This document shows positions 1 through 12,546 of a DNA stretch of 64,000 nucleotides, one piece after another (within the stretch, counting starts at the first letter, position 1; every line of letters starts with the position of its first letter). Location: contig OX327711.1 of assembly GCA_946807835.1 (NCBI GenBank), positions 12,311,501-12,375,500 on the forward strand, read 5' to 3'. The notes under the pieces are model-generated. The model made no database searches. It had not been told where the DNA came from and saw only the letters and a program-made list of their open reading frames with translations. The stretch is from Ailanthus altissimus. Taxonomy: Eukaryota > Streptophyta > Magnoliopsida > Sapindales > Simaroubaceae. The translations under genes and the position numbers were made by a program.

Positions 1-1260
1 CAATGTCTCAATCTGGTTGGGGGGAGGATAGTTGATATATAATGTTAGTGTTAATTATTTTATTTTGTTGTTGTTATCACTTTGTTATGTAAAAAAAAAA
101 TTATCATGAATGGCGTGAGTAAAATGTTCATTTATGTATTCTTAAGACGCATTCTAGTTCTAGAATGGCAGAGTAAAGAGTACATTATAAACTTTTGAAA
201 CACATTCTAATTGGTTTATTTTTAATGCATTTTATGTATAATTGTTTGTTGCTTAAGTTTTTGGTAACTCTTGCATAAATAAATTTGCTTTACTATCGAT
301 GTATGATTTCAAAATTGTTTAGTTTAAATCACTTTCTCTATTTAGGTTACTAAAGAATAACTTCTGAAATTATTTCTTGAGAACAATACTAAGCCTTGTG
401 GTAAGATGGATGATTCAATATATATAGCCAAGAGAATTTTCATGTTTAAGTATACATATTATTTTCTAAACTCACATATCTTTTGTGAGTGAGTGGAGAG
501 GTTTGAGATAACAGCTTACGAACTTTCATTGATCTTTTGAAATGGTTAATTTTTATTTGGAATGACATTATTTGGGATGATGAATGATTTGGTTGCTTAG
601 CTGAAGGATAAAACAAAAAAAAAATTGGAAAAGTATTATGGGGATAAATTGCTCTTATTTTGTAATGATTCCTTATGTCTTTCAAAAAAGAAAAAAAAAA
701 TGAGTAAAAAAAAATTTTTTAAAAAAAAAAAAGAAAGAAAAGAAGTCAATAAAGTCTTCATTCAATTTTAGAAGACTAAAGTCATTAGGAAGCAATCTTA
801 TCACCGAATTCTATATTCGTAAGATTCGCATTAAATAATTAAAGTCTTGAAGCTGGCATTTGGCAATAATGGTTTGACTCTAAATATTTGATTTTCCTAT
901 CTTTGGATCAATGTTTGTTTGTCTGTCTGTCCTTAAATGTAACTTTTTCTTGAGCGATTATCTGTTTTCCAACTCCATAAGTGAAATCCTAAGTCATTAA
1001 ACAAGTTATTCACCTGTAAGGATATGGAGTTGAGGCTTTTACTTGAAAATTTTTTAAAGCTATATATGTTGTGGTTTGTGGTAAGAAGGCTTTGGCTTAA
1101 TTCACACACACACACAAATATTGTTGGAAGTTATGATTGAAATAACCTTTATAGCGATTGTGATTTTAAAACTGACGTTTTGTTTGAAATACTTAGGTAA
1201 TGTTCAAATTTTATTTATACTCGAATTGCTAGGGACTAGCAATAATCCAGTTGGAGGGTG
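1..1260 (+). mobile_element. 3' internal (non-coding) region of Athila/Tat-like gypsy element, copy A
   Basis: This stretch aligns by eye with 31,199-32,404 (copy B) and, from about position 206, with 61,595-62,583 (copy C). Shared landmarks are the opening 'caatgtctcaatct', the 'ggtaactcttgc' block, 'gatggatgattcaatatata', 'cttgagcgattatctgttttcc' style segments and the G-rich run just before the LTR. No conserved reading frame is visible; short ORFs here are not shared between copies in a protein-like way. It is the 3' untranslated part of the element between the cargo genes and the 3' LTR. The upstream part of this copy, including any LOG cargo, lies outside the window. A G-rich tract (ttggagggtg) directly precedes the LTR and is the likely polypurine tract. 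Confidence 0.8.
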
Positions 1261-2695
1261 TGATAAACACTTGAAATTACACATTTAATAAGAGTTTTAC
1301 ATGATTTTTTTGTATTACTAGTGTATTTAATTTTCTTAACTTAAGTATGTTTACAATATTGTACTTAATTATCTTATAACTGTTTTGTGGCAGATTTGAT
1401 AAAATGGGCATAACTTTCTACCTAAATATCTAATTGAGGTGATTCTTGATCCTGTGCAGATCTGACTCAATGGGCTAACATATTGTATTTCACAAAGCAT
1501 TGGAAATTCGAGTGTTTAGAGGGTGAAAATTATCCTAGAACAGAATTGATCTGCAGTACAGGCCCAGTTTAAATAGTTATCAGTATTTGGCCCATAACTA
1601 TAGAAATACATATTTAATACGTATGATATCACTCAATTTGGAAAGATAAGAGACTTATTTACAACTTTTATGTTTTGAGTGACAGCTAATTCGGATCACA
1701 TCAATTCTAAAATGGATAATCAAGTGGGTGCCCTAGTGATAATGAATGCAAATTATCTTGCCACCATTCTTGACTTTCATCAACCAAGTGGTTCCCTCCA
1801 AATTTGTCTCGATTTATCCATGTTTTTCTATAAATAGGTGGCTTGTTTATGCCTAAAGGATGTAATTAGAAAGTTAGAATTTAGTTCAAAATACTTTTTC
1901 TTTGTATCCATTTTCTTGTACTATTATTTCTCTTGTTTACTATTAAGTCGTGTTATTTCTTCTTCCATTTCTTTTCTTTTCATTTAGTTTTATTATGTCC
2001 AAATAATTTTGTTTAAGCTAAGGTGAAAAGGTGAAGCTCTTGGCAAGGTAATAAGATATGTTTAATATTTATTCATGAATTTAATGCTTCATTTTTAAGT
2101 TATGCAAATTTATATATGATGTATTTATTTTATTTGTAGAATTAATATCATTTCTTCTAAAGTGGTGATTCTTGATTTATTATTGACAAACTTAATACTT
2201 GACACAATAAATTCTTGAAACCATTTACAAGATTTAGTTTATATAACCTTTCTTGTAAAGTGGGAGTCTTGATTTATTGTAGACAAATATAAAGATTGGC
2301 ATAATAAATACTTGAACCCATTTATAAGATTTGGTGTATAATAATTGAAAGAAATAAATACTAATCAATATATAAATGATGATGAACTTTAATTGTTATA
2401 TTTTCCGGTTGGAACCTCCTTTGTGTGAGGATTCCAATTGAGTTATAGAAAAAAAAATTAAATATATTCTTACTTCTTATGCCAAGAGTGAATCTCTATA
2501 ACCTTAGCTTTTTATTTGAATTGGTTAATTGAAATAATATTTGCAAACATCTTATACTACATTAATTATCTTAAAAGTGTTTATAATTTGGAATTTTAAT
2601 TCTACTTCCTTGTGGATCGACCCCGTTCTCATCGAGTTATTTATTACTTCGACAATCCTGCACTTGGGAATAACTTCTATATTCTAGACGTGTCA
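1261..2695 (+). repeat. LTR of gypsy element copy A (3' LTR)
   Basis: The repeat starts TGATAAACACTTG and ends ACGTGTCA, matching the TGATGAACA...TGTCA boundaries of the LTRs at 32,405-33,823 and 53,071-54,489. At 1,435 bp it is close to their 1,419 bp. It follows the internal 3' region, so it is a 3' LTR in plus orientation. Beyond 2,695 the sequence switches abruptly to a Copia-type LTR fragment, indicating that this gypsy copy inserted into, or abuts, an older Copia LTR. The target-site duplication cannot be checked because the 5' end is outside the window. Confidence 0.88.
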
Positions 2696-3675
2696 TACGG
2701 GGATATAGATTATCACCGTTAAATCCCCTTGTGCTCATCTATGTCCTATCTCTAAACTTGTATCTCACTAAACAATATACGCAAACTTCTTTGCCATATT
2801 GTTCTACCCTGGCAGAACTCTTTCCCGGGATGATTGCTTATGGCCACAAGACTTTCTGAGATACAATTTCAAAGCATCTGGATATCAAACTCTATATGGG
2901 AGCTGACGAATCCCATATCTGTACGCACCGGACTCCATAAGCATTGGACCAAACCCAGTGACACCCAGCAGTCACACTATGAAAGGTCTGTGACATGCGT
3001 GGAACTAAAGTATAATGGATCACTTACAAGCCAACCATAGCACTCAAGTTAAAGGACCACGTATACTACTCAAGTCGAGAGGACTCTCCGTTGACGGCTT
3101 ACATTGGTGTCTATCGGAGGCCCTCGTGAGTCTGTCCCATATCCAGTCCTAACTGGATGCCCATATGTCAATACGAGCTCTAAGCTCACAGTTGGTCAGG
3201 AACGACCATCTATACCCTATAGGTACGACATATGCTGATCTATATATAAACGTATCCGCCGATAGACTCGCATCGACAGAAATAGATCAAAGACAATTAT
3301 TTGAGAGCATACTTATGCAACATGTATTTCCTGGCACCCGATTGCAACTCTTGTAATTATGCAATTACTAGTATATTCTCAGGCCTATGTCCCATTACAG
3401 ACAAGGCTCCAACTCTTAAATCTGCTGAGTATTATAACCAGCTAACACTTACCTGTGCTAACATTTAGCAATTATATCTCTCAGCGTGGCTAACCATGAG
3501 CCCGTAGCTAAACTCTTGTAGATCTGATCCGAACTCCTTCAAATCTACAATATCTGCAACGTTACATGCATAATACCATATAAATGAGTATTAGCGATTT
3601 AATGGGAATGTACACTTGTATAAATACACAAAGATATGTACATTCAGGGATGGCACGTAAGCACCGACCCTAACA
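2696..3675 (-). repeat. Copia-type LTR fragment (minus strand), truncated by gypsy copy A
   Basis: This region is similar to 35,220-36,138: both contain 'atagattatcacc', 'ccggac/tccataagca', a 'gaaaggtctg' block and end in a mirror of TGTTRGG..GTGCTTACGTGCC read on the minus strand. The minus-strand reading begins TGTTAGGGTCGGTGC at 3,675. The expected other end, TGTTAAAA at 34,275 in the longer copy, is missing because the gypsy LTR starts there. The short ORFs inside it have no recognisable product. Assignment to Copia rests on the general LTR style and on a Copia-like layout, not on linked coding sequence. Confidence 0.6.
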
Positions 3676-3739
3676 TATCTAAGTAGGTCTGAAATAAAAG
3701 GCTTTTATATAAGGATTGATTGGAGTATTAGAATTGTAT

Positions 3740-4040
3740 TTCTTTTAAGTTTTAGAAAATCGCACTGTTTACCGCTATAGCAAAATATTGTTCAATGCTG
3801 GGGCATAAGTACTGAAGCGCAATACTGTTCGCAAATATTGTATCGATTCACTATAGCAAAGTTACTGTGGCAATTTGATGTTTTGCCTTATTTTTTTTAG
3901 ATTTTCATACTCAATTGCTCCGTTGATTTCAAACCTACAAAATAACAATAAATCATATAAAATTCATAATATTCTTATTAAAATAAGTAATTAATCAAGT
4001 TAAATGAGTGAAAAGAATATGTATAATTTACACTTATCAC
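3740..4040. repeat. partial copy of the dispersed LTR-like repeat also at 5,926-7,192
   Basis: Shares with 6,880-7,190 an unusual run of short alternating 'ctatagcaa' and 'actgt' words, then 'agattttcat', 'ttgctccgttgat', 'aaacctacaaaataa' and a terminal 'cttatcaccg'. Only the right-hand part of the family is present. It has no coding potential. Confidence 0.55.
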
Positions 4041-4950
4041 CGGGCTTTTATGCCACCCTTAGTCCCAAAGTGGTAATGGCCCCAAAATAATAAGAATTTG
4101 TTGAGATAGAGAGGCAGGTCTGAGTTTGATGGGTTAGACAATGTCAAGAGATGGGTTGGGTTATATAGTGAATGATGTAAAATAAGACTTACAACTAGAA
4201 GTAACTGAGGACATTGTTGTGCTGCTGAGACCTATTGAGCACATAAAACACCTAGTCAAAGGTAGAGGTCGACAAGATGGATGGCGACGGTCCTCCAACG
4301 CTCATGTTAGATGGTAGCTTTAGTAATTGTTACTTCCATATGGTTTTACCCTAAAGAGAATGAGAGAATTGGGAGAAATACCTTTTTATTTACTTGTTGA
4401 GTGCATTGAATTACCTTGTTTTGTGTCTGAAATTTTGAATGAATGAGGGATTTATTGGAATGCGTGATTTAGAATTATATTTGAATATGATTTTGAGTTT
4501 AAAACCACAGAGAAGTTATCACAAAATTAAGTACACGATAGATGTATAAGTAAAGAGCAAAATAGAGAGCTAAAAGCGAGGAGGGGCGTGAAAATACGAG
4601 GAGACGATTTTCAGGAATGAGTGTTAATGCTGGCTACTCATCATGGTAACGGTGAAGTCAAAAGCTCCAACACTGCAGCACTAACCTGAGTATGCTGCAG
4701 GGCTAAGTCAAAGTCGTATCCATGCTATGGTAATAGGCTGTGATGCTACGGTGCATAGTTTCTAAAAATTTTATTTTTAGCTCAAATTGACTTATTTAAG
4801 TGGAATTTAGACTCCTACACGTATGAACTTTTATTCCAACTAAGTTTAGCAACCTTTACTCCTTGATTCACTAAACTTACTTCACTTGCTTTGCTCTAAA
4901 GAATAAATAGTGAAAGTAAATAGCTTATGATGCAAGGAAAATTTTCAAGT
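4041..4950. other. intergenic DNA, no feature recognised
   Basis: No conserved reading frame, RNA gene or clear repeat boundary was recognised. The words 'gctatggtaataggctgtgatgctac' around 4,720-4,760 resemble the short-word style of the neighbouring dispersed repeat, so part of this may be decayed repeat. Confidence 0.4.
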
Positions 4951-4959
4951 ATTTATTGA

Positions 4960-5530
4960 GGGGAAGGCGTCAAATAGCTTCTGGTTAGGCCTTCCATCCG
5001 TTTCGAAAAAGTTGGGTAATCCTAAAGTGGAAGGATAAATTGGGATAAATTAGAAAAAACAAGAGTTTCTAAGACGTTTTGTACATTATATAAACCCTTA
5101 TAACCCCTTAAAATTCATTAAGCATTAAGAGAGACTCTAATAGAGAAAATAAAGAGCTAAAAATTCTTGAGCACTGAGTGTATAAGAGAGTATCATAAGT
5201 AGTGCTTGAGTTCTTAGTGAACAAAAGAAGCATTAATAAATCCTTTAAGAGCTCTTTATTATCGTATTCCTTGATAATCTCTTGAGAGAGATCTTTGTAA
5301 TCTGTAGTTCTTTGTGAATTTAATAAGAGATAGTAGGATCTAATGATCCACTATAGATGTAAGCATTTATTTTTGAACCACGTATATTAATTATGTGATT
5401 ATTCTTTATTAATCTTGTTCTTATTCTTATTCTTGTGTGCTAATGATTAAAATTGAAGCTTTTGCATGCGTTTACGGTTTATTGGAGTGGATGCCAAGAA
5501 AACCTTATCAAAATGGTATTAGTACAAAGG
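4960..5530 (+). repeat. probable 3' half of a Copia-type LTR with a degenerate primer-binding site
   Basis: The stretch has the look of an R-U5 region of a plant Copia LTR: 'acattatataaacccttataacc' (TATA-like), repeated 'gagag' and 'cttgag' words, 'tctttgtaatctgtagttctttgtgaatttaataagag', then 'accacgtatattaattatgtgattattctt'. Shortly after, near 5,510-5,525, 'aatggtattagtac' resembles a mutated TGGTATCAGAGC (initiator tRNA-Met primer site). No gag follows. This is inferred from layout only. Confidence 0.35.
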
Positions 5531-5925
5531 CTAATTCTAAAAAGGAATTAGTGGTAAGGCTAATATTCCCCGATAAATTATATAAAAATATTTTACAATG
5601 CTAAAAATTAAAATTATTTATATTTTTTTCGTTTTTTCTCTAAAATATTGATATTGATATTTTCTTAAAATCAACTCAAACAAATATATTTTAGTTCTTA
5701 CAAATTAAAAGTAACTAAATTAAACTTATATATTTTAACTTGCTTCTCAATTTATTGCAAAACAAATCAAATATAGGATTCATTAGACAACAAATTAGTA
5801 AATTAAAATCAACTAAAAGATTAAAATTTTGTTAAAATTTTAAAAATAAAAAAACGAAGACAAGATATGTAAGTGCAGCCACATCAATGGCCATAAGTGG
5901 CCACACCAGGCCAATGCAAGGTGTC
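5531..5925. other. AT-rich intergenic DNA, nothing recognised
   Basis: Very AT-rich with long A and T runs. No coding, RNA or repeat signature was identified. Confidence 0.4.
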
Positions 5926-7192
5926 GCGTGATATCTACTATAATAATCTAGCACTAGTGCACACTATCGTATTAAGTAATATAAAATTTTAAGTCCAAGT
6001 ATCGTTCTCATAAGGACTATACGATCTAGTTTTATCAATCAATTACTAAAATTATATTTACTTCACTTTTATTCAGAAAACTAAAATCTAAAATTTAATT
6101 AACTAACTTAATTCTATCAATTAAACTAAACCTAAACAATGAATAAATAAAGAGTTGAATTCACCAATTAATAATAATCTAGGGTTTATACTTATCTCAT
6201 AATATTTCATTGGATTCATTAACTTCTTAGTTAATCATTTAATACAAATTGATTTGTTAGACTCTAATCTCATCACAAGCCTCTGTCGATGGTCGAGTTA
6301 CTATATTACACATTCTAACAACTATCTATATGTCTATAGTAATCAGAAAATAATGTAATTCATTAAGACCAAGTCTAAATCATACCATACATGCTATCTA
6401 GGTATATATTTATCCTACATAGAACTCATAGTTGTTACTTTATGAATCCATCCGTCGAGTTCATTATGGTTCCTCAATCATTCATAATATTTGATAGATA
6501 TAATGAAAGCATTAAACTTAAAATTAAATAAATCAATGATATGTATTAAGTTCATAAACTAAGAATTAATGAAATCCAATTACATAATACGTTCAATAGT
6601 CTAACCCTAGAAATAAAAATTTAGGTTATGGTGAAATAAAGAGTTCTAAATCTTATCAAGAATAACATTATGAAAAGCATAAAAAAATTAGAAAGATAAA
6701 GAGCTACAGAGATAAAACTAATTTTTCTGTAATCTTCAATCTTCTAGTTTCTTGATCCTCCAAAAATTATTTTTTCTCTCTTTTCCTCTATCTTGAATTA
6801 GGCTTTATGGTCTTCTATTTATATATGTTTATGTCTTCAAATTAGGGTAAAACAAAACATCAAATACAAGTCAAATTATAATTACTGTTTACAAGTACTA
6901 TTTACAAGTACAGTTCATTCAGCACTGCGGTGCTTGTTTTTGGGCGCTGTAACACTAGCACTATAGCAATGTACTGTAGTTGTTACCATAGCAATCTACT
7001 ATGCATAGCAGTTTGATGTTTTTAACTTATTTTTATTAGATTTTCATCCTTATTTGCTCCATTGACTCCAAACCTATAAAATAATAATAAAATACATAAA
7101 AATTCAAATAACCTTAATTTCAATTAAAAAAAATATTAAACTTGAAAGATGAAAATATTATACCTAATTAACCCTTATCATCGCACGCACTA
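5926..7192 (-). repeat. dispersed LTR-like repeat, longest copy
   Basis: The left part (from 'gtgcacactatcgtattaagtaat') matches 37,826-38,335 closely in order and wording, and the right part (6,880-7,190) matches 3,740-4,040. Read on the minus strand it starts TGATAAGGGTTAATTAGG and ends near GATAGTGTGCAC, which would fit a TG..CA LTR in minus orientation. No internal coding region, polypurine tract or primer site is evident next to it, so it may be a solo LTR or a non-autonomous element. Its family is not certain. Confidence 0.5.
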
Positions 7193-7945
7193 TGCTAAGA
7201 CTCAAAAATAAAAAAAAGAACATGAAGTACAAGAGAGAAAGAAAAAAAAAATATTTGAAAGTTAAATTATAATTTTCTTTGATGTAATTACAAAGTTGTC
7301 TTTTCATTATTAAATTTGTCGGTAAATTAAGAATATTTAGAATTTGATTGTTAGAAGATTTAAATAAATTAGGAAAATCGCATTCTATAATTAATGTTGG
7401 TAAATTATGAATGTTTAAGATTTAATTGTTAGAGATTTAAACAAATTAAGAAAGTCATATCTTAAACTTAAGAGAAAGAATAAATTCTTGATTGTATGGA
7501 ATTTTAGGGTTAGCCTTTCTCTATCTTCTCCTATTTAAGTTGTATGTTTTATGTAATTGATGATCAATGAAGAGAAATTTATTCTTCATTCTCTCTTTGT
7601 AAATTACTACAAAATTTAACAGTTGAAATTATTCATATGGAGTTAAATGATAACTTATCAATTATTAAATTTAATGGTTCAAATTAATCGTATAGGGTTA
7701 AATAATAATTTATGAAATAGGTTAGATAAATTTACGATAATAGATAATTTTAAGTTAATGTCATTTCTTTTGAAACTTTAGAATTGAGGTGATAAACCTT
7801 AGTATACACCTAGCTCTTTCTCTCACAAGTGCTGGCTCTTAGCTAGAACCTGTGCTTGAGAAAAGTCCTACGATTACATATCATCAAATTTCTCACCCTG
7901 ATTCTTGAGTGGATGACTAGCAACGGAGTTTACTATCAATCTTAA
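7193..7945. other. AT-rich intergenic DNA with a short internal repetition
   Basis: Contains two imperfect copies of 'ggtaaattaagaatatttagaatttgattgttagaagatttaaa' style sequence (about 7,320 and 7,390) and two of a 'gttgaaattattcatatggagttaaat' block (about 7,621 and 7,676). No coding or RNA gene was recognised. Confidence 0.4.
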
Positions 7946-7949
7946 GGAG

Positions 7950-8612
7950 GAGGATATCGATACAAAGAATATAGAAAACTTACACAAGAACTCGCTCTCT
8001 CAGATGAAGATAGAGAAGTCCTCACATTAGAAGGACTGGTTGGGGAGGAGGAAAGAAGTCTGACAGCTAAAAGTCTAGTGGGGAAAGTTCTCTCAACAAA
8101 GAGAGTTACAAAGAAGCCTTCCAAATGGGTAATTCAGCAAGCATGGAGAACCACAAATTGAGTTCAAATAGAAAGTCTGGGAGGTAACAAATTTATTTTT
8201 AGATTCTCATCAGAGGTAGATAAACGCAGAGGGTTAATGAGCTATAGAACTTTGACAATGCACTAATAGTCCTAGTTGAGCCAAAGGGGATTGGGGATAT
8301 CACAAAAATCAAGTTTACACGTGTCTTTCTGGGTACAGATCCACAATGTACCAGTATTATGTATGAAGAAAGAGTGGCTAGGAAAATAGGACAACAAATC
8401 GACAAAGTGGAGGAGATAGAGACAGATGTTGATGGTCTATATTAGTATTACAAAACCTCTGGTTAAGGGAATCATAGTTAATCTACAAACAAGAGGAGAA
8501 TATTCTGAGCTTATTGTTAAATACGAAAGATTGGCAGATTTATGCTTTGCCTGTGGTTAAGTTAGATATGTGTATAGGGAATGTGCCCCTGTGAATTGGG
8601 ACAGCTTAATCA
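7950..8612 (+). pseudogene. dead LINE (L1-type) ORF1 with DUF4283-like and zinc-knuckle remnants
   Basis: Conceptual plus-strand translation in broken frames gives the order typical of plant L1 ORF1. First comes an N-terminal helix ending 'SKWVIQQAWRTTN' then a stop, followed by 'LGGNKFIFRF' (DUF4283 core style). Next are 'ARKIGQQIDKVEEIETDVDG' (the usual IG..IG..E.D segment), 'LVKGIIVNLQTRGEY', and a zinc-knuckle remnant 'YERLADLCFACG' followed about nine residues later by the final Cys. In the knuckle a stop replaces a residue and Tyr sits where the His is expected. Several stops and frame changes make it non-functional. No reverse transcriptase follows; DNA downstream runs into the 3' flank of DRT111. 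The family role (nucleic-acid-binding ORF1 protein) is known; function here is not expected. Confidence 0.7.
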
Positions 8613-8931
8613 TATAGCCCAACACAATAGAATGACACCATAATTTAATGGAAAAGTGTTTAAATTAACTGAATAGAATCATAACTAGATCATGAGAAGA
8701 CTTGATTGATACTCTTCTATCAAAGTTTGACAACAGTCCCTAGACGTTTATCTTATAGTAACAATCCTCTAATCCAACAAATATTTTACTATTACAAACA
8801 TAATTTGAGCCAACTGCCCAAACAGCTACTTACAACAGAGCTAAGCTTTCAGACTGATAAACGGAGAGTCCAAATCTTAGTATTTGATAGAATTGACGGA
8901 AATTCACCTTGCCTTTGAATTTTTGGCATCA
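8613..8931 (-). other. 3' flank / probable 3' UTR of DRT111
   Basis: Lies between the dead LINE and the DRT111 stop codon. On the minus strand it is AT-rich transcript-like sequence with no conserved frame. I cannot place a poly(A) site with confidence. Confidence 0.4.
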
Positions 8932-11900
8932 TCATGTGAAACCAGGAATCTCTCCTGGCAATGGAGCCAATTCGTTTTTACTAAATCTCTCCTCATCATA
9001 AAATGAGGCCCGGACAATCCTACCCCCAAAGTACCGACTATCAAGGTCAATAAGCGCTTTTGTTGTTTGTTCAGATCTCTCAAACTGCACAAAGATTCTG
9101 ACTGCCTCATCAGATGGAAAATTTGGCTCCGTAATCTCAAATATGAGAACCCGTGTAACTGTACCATACTTTGCACACTCCGACCCAACCTCCTCTTCTA
9201 GCTCGTCATCTACCTCACCTGGACCAACCTATAAGAAGTGAGCATGATAATCATCAGCTTTCATCTCCATTTCTCTCAACAAGGCATCACGCATGAAACA
9301 TGAACACAACATAAAAAAACTGAAAATATTAAATAAATTGTAGTTTTCACCAAAATAAAGCACAATTAGACAACAAAATTTTCTTGGTACATAAAAGGTA
9401 AAATATGAAACATAAAAAAATCGAATGAAGTTCCATTAGATAATGAATGGCAGAGATTTCTTCTACTAAAATTTCCGAGATATCAAAGACCATAAAAGAA
9501 TACAGAAGTAAAAAGATCAACGCCAACCAATCATCAGGAACAGTAACTATAGAAAGCCACATTTTGGATTGTTCTACAGAATTAGGACTGCTATTAAACA
9601 TAATACTAATACTAATGGGGTGCAAGAGAAAGGGAGAGGAGGAATATAAATAAACAAATTCAGAAGAAGTCAAATGGATTTCATTGTGAAAGAGGGAACT
9701 AAAATAAAGTGATATGCAAAGCTATAGGAGTCAGCCACACAGCTCTCATACAGGAGCAAATCCAATTTTTTCAGAATTACTCTTAACACATAGACTCCCG
9801 GAAAATAGGCCTACATCAACAAGAGAATCAATCCCATAAACCACCAAAACCTGGTTCATTGAAGAAGAGGAACTGAACTACAAAACTTTATGAAATATTA
9901 TACCAAAACCTGAGTCCTACCTAATGTATCATAACCATTTTCTTGGAAGACTAAATGTTCCACAGACAAACTTGCAAATTACTAGAAGTGATAATTACGT
10001 CCTACAAAAACATTGGGTCTCAGGAGTGTAGTTAAGCTGCATAGAACCAAAATATTGTTCTCTCAGAACATTTGCTTAGTCAAAGATAAGGAAGACAATA
10101 GGCCGAATATTACACGTAGCAATAGCCAAAATAAACAAGGTTTGCCTTAAAGGCACAGGCCAAAAAGAGCAGACTAGAATGATACTTTTATGCATGAGTA
10201 AGCTTCCAGGGGAACCTGAGATGGACAAAAAAATTTCTCAAGTATTTCCCTAAAGATTTCCTGTATTTCCAAAATTTATAAAGCTGTCATCTTTCCCAAG
10301 ATTTAACTGTATTATATATCTTGTATATCAAAGAAAAAGCATCAGATGTCACCTTTTCCTTCTTCTCTTTGGTACTGGCAATTAAGGAACAAAAACAATG
10401 TGAATTCACAAGAGAAGAAAGATAATCCTGGAAATTACTTGGTCACCCACTACTGAATCAATCAACATAGCTAATTGTCTAATTACCAAAACAAAACCTT
10501 CTGGTTAATTCAAAGGGGCATTACTTATTCAAGACACATGGTTTCAGGAACAAAAAAAAATCCAAGAACTCGGCATTATCACCATTTAGAATATATACAA
10601 GTTACATCCAAAGAGAGAAATTAAACTTCACCAGCAAACACAAAATGTTGCTTGATTTTCATGAGTGGGATACGATTCAATCTCTAAGAAATCTAAACTC
10701 TCCAAAAATATACACCTAGATTCTTTGATGCTAAAGAGTGAGATACTACTCCCTTCCCCAAAGATATAAACAAGAACGTGACTATTGCAGTGTAAATATT
10801 CTACTGTTTGAGGTGACTACTGCAGTATAAAACATTTCTACTGTTTGAGATAACTGTTACCCATAAAAAAAAAAGGTTTGTCTTATACTAATTTCTTTAA
10901 ATAGAATACCAATGACTTCACAGCAAATATCTTATTCCGTAACATTAAAACTAGTAAGTACTTTTCAACACTTGAAATATTTTAGCTGCCACTCTGGTTA
11001 AGATTACAAATGCTACAAACCTAGTGTAGAAAACTAAACAAAGAAGTCAGAGCATCATTATGCAACAAAGAAGAAAAGAACTAAGTATTTACCAAAATTT
11101 CATACCAACCATATATGAACCTCCACATACACATAACAAGTAAAAGCAAAAAAAAAAAAAAAGACAAAGAAAAAAATCAAAGAAAAATTGGAGAACATAT
11201 GCACATTGAGATCACATATTTATCTAAATCTACAGGAACAATTTAGCGGGCCAGAAAAAAGGGTAAAGATATCAAGTAATATGGTTTTTTGTACTATATG
11301 ATAGTTATAAATTTTTTAGTCAATTTGAAATTTTTACTGTTTCGCTGTCAACCCAAATCTATCACTACGGCCATTTTCCGGGTAGCAATGTAACTGTCTC
11401 ACTTCCGTTTCACTTCCATTAAGTATTTAACTGTTTGGTATGAACAATAGAAGACCTACTAAGGAAGCAATGGCCCTAATGCTACATAATGAACATTACA
11501 AAGCCAGCTCAATCTCTATTAACACCCTAACCCTGAATCAGAGAAAACTGCTTTAAGTTCAAACACATTAAATCCTAACTGCATCTTATCTATCTATCTA
11601 CCAGCTACTAATTTGCTAATATCCCAATTAGAAATTCCTTTCTCTCAGCAGAGTATTTGAACCAATTCACATAATTCATAATTACATAATTCATACCATG
11701 TTCCTGAGCAGCAAAACCCGAGTAGGCGGCCCATTGAAGTTGACACTCTTAACCTTCTTCTCCACCTTGTTCTCACTGGCATTTACAATGACACCAGCTC
11801 TCCTATCCGTCTTCTTCGCCATCAAAGGTGTCGTGATCCCCTGCTCCAGCTTCCCAAGCCCTTGACCCTCCTTCCACCCCATCTTCGCCATCATCCTCTG

Positions 11901-12539
11901 TGCCGCCGTCATCTGCCCGCCTGCCCCAACTCCCAACCCGCTCGTCTCCGACTTCCCAATGCTAAACCCTCCTACCTCCGCATTATTTCCCGGAGGGGAG
12001 GGTGACCGCGGCGGCTCTCCTCCGCCGCCGCTCATCGCAGCACGTCTTCTCCACGCTTCCTCGCCCGATATATTCAGCCTCGAAGACGCGATATTTTCCC
12101 TCTCTTCCCTCTCTTTCCTCTCTCTCTCCTCCTCCTCTTGCCTTCTCCTCTCCAATTCTCTCCTCATTTCAGCCTCCATCGCTTTTCTCTTTTTCTCTCT
12201 TCTATAATCTTCGTAATCATTGGGTCTCGCGGGGTCGTATTCGTCAATTACTGTGGAGGTGACGCCGACCAAGGCCGGTTGCGCCGGTACCGGCGCGTCG
12301 TCGAGTGAGGGGACCATTACGGCGGGGGAGGAGGATTGGGGTTTGGGATGGGAATTAATTAAGGTTTTGGGTTTGGATTGAGGCTTGAGGATGGTCTGCG
12401 GAGGCGCGAAAATGGATGAGGGTTTACGAAGCGTGGGCGGAGCCATCTTAGCGCTGCTTGACCAGACAGTGGTTGTGGTGATTGTGGGCTTGTCCTCATC
12501 TGAGGGCGGAGGGAGGTCTCCGTACAATCCGCCTAACAT
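8932..12539 (-). CDS. DRT111: DRT111/SFPS, SPF45 (RBM17)-type splicing factor, two exons
   Basis: Exon 1 is 11,697-12,539 and exon 2 is 8,932-9,228, joined across a 2,468-bp GT-AG intron, giving 379 residues (Arabidopsis DRT111 is about 387). Residues 1-100 are Pro/Ser-rich with the family N-terminus MLGGLYGDLPPPSDE. Residues 110-150 form a highly charged Arg/Glu helix. A G-patch lies at about 210-256 (MAKMGWKEGQGLGK), and a C-terminal RRM of the UHM class spans about 274-368, with the acidic helix and the signature R-Y-F at about 346-348. The family acts in the nucleus at the 3' splice site with U2-associated factors. In Arabidopsis it shapes splicing in light and abscisic-acid responses, and it was first named for complementing bacterial repair mutants. 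The start is the only Met that fits the family N-terminus. The intron splits the RRM between Met281 and Val282, and its donor (ATG|GTATGA) places a stop at once if unspliced. The intron holds no other recognised exon. Confidence 0.93.
9229..11696 (-). other. large intron of DRT111
   Basis: Minus-strand donor GTATGA directly after the Met281 codon and acceptor ..TTATAG before GTTGGTCC. The protein is continuous with the family across the junction. Short ORFs within (for example around 9,347-9,673) have no recognisable product. No nested gene or transposon was identified. Confidence 0.85.
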
Positions 12540-12546
12540 GTCGCCG

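Noticed and set aside
11959..12262. Two plus-strand ORFs opposite DRT111 exon 1
   Set aside because: Shadow frames of the Arg/Glu- and Gly/Pro-rich coding sequence (Ser/Leu-rich by complementarity).
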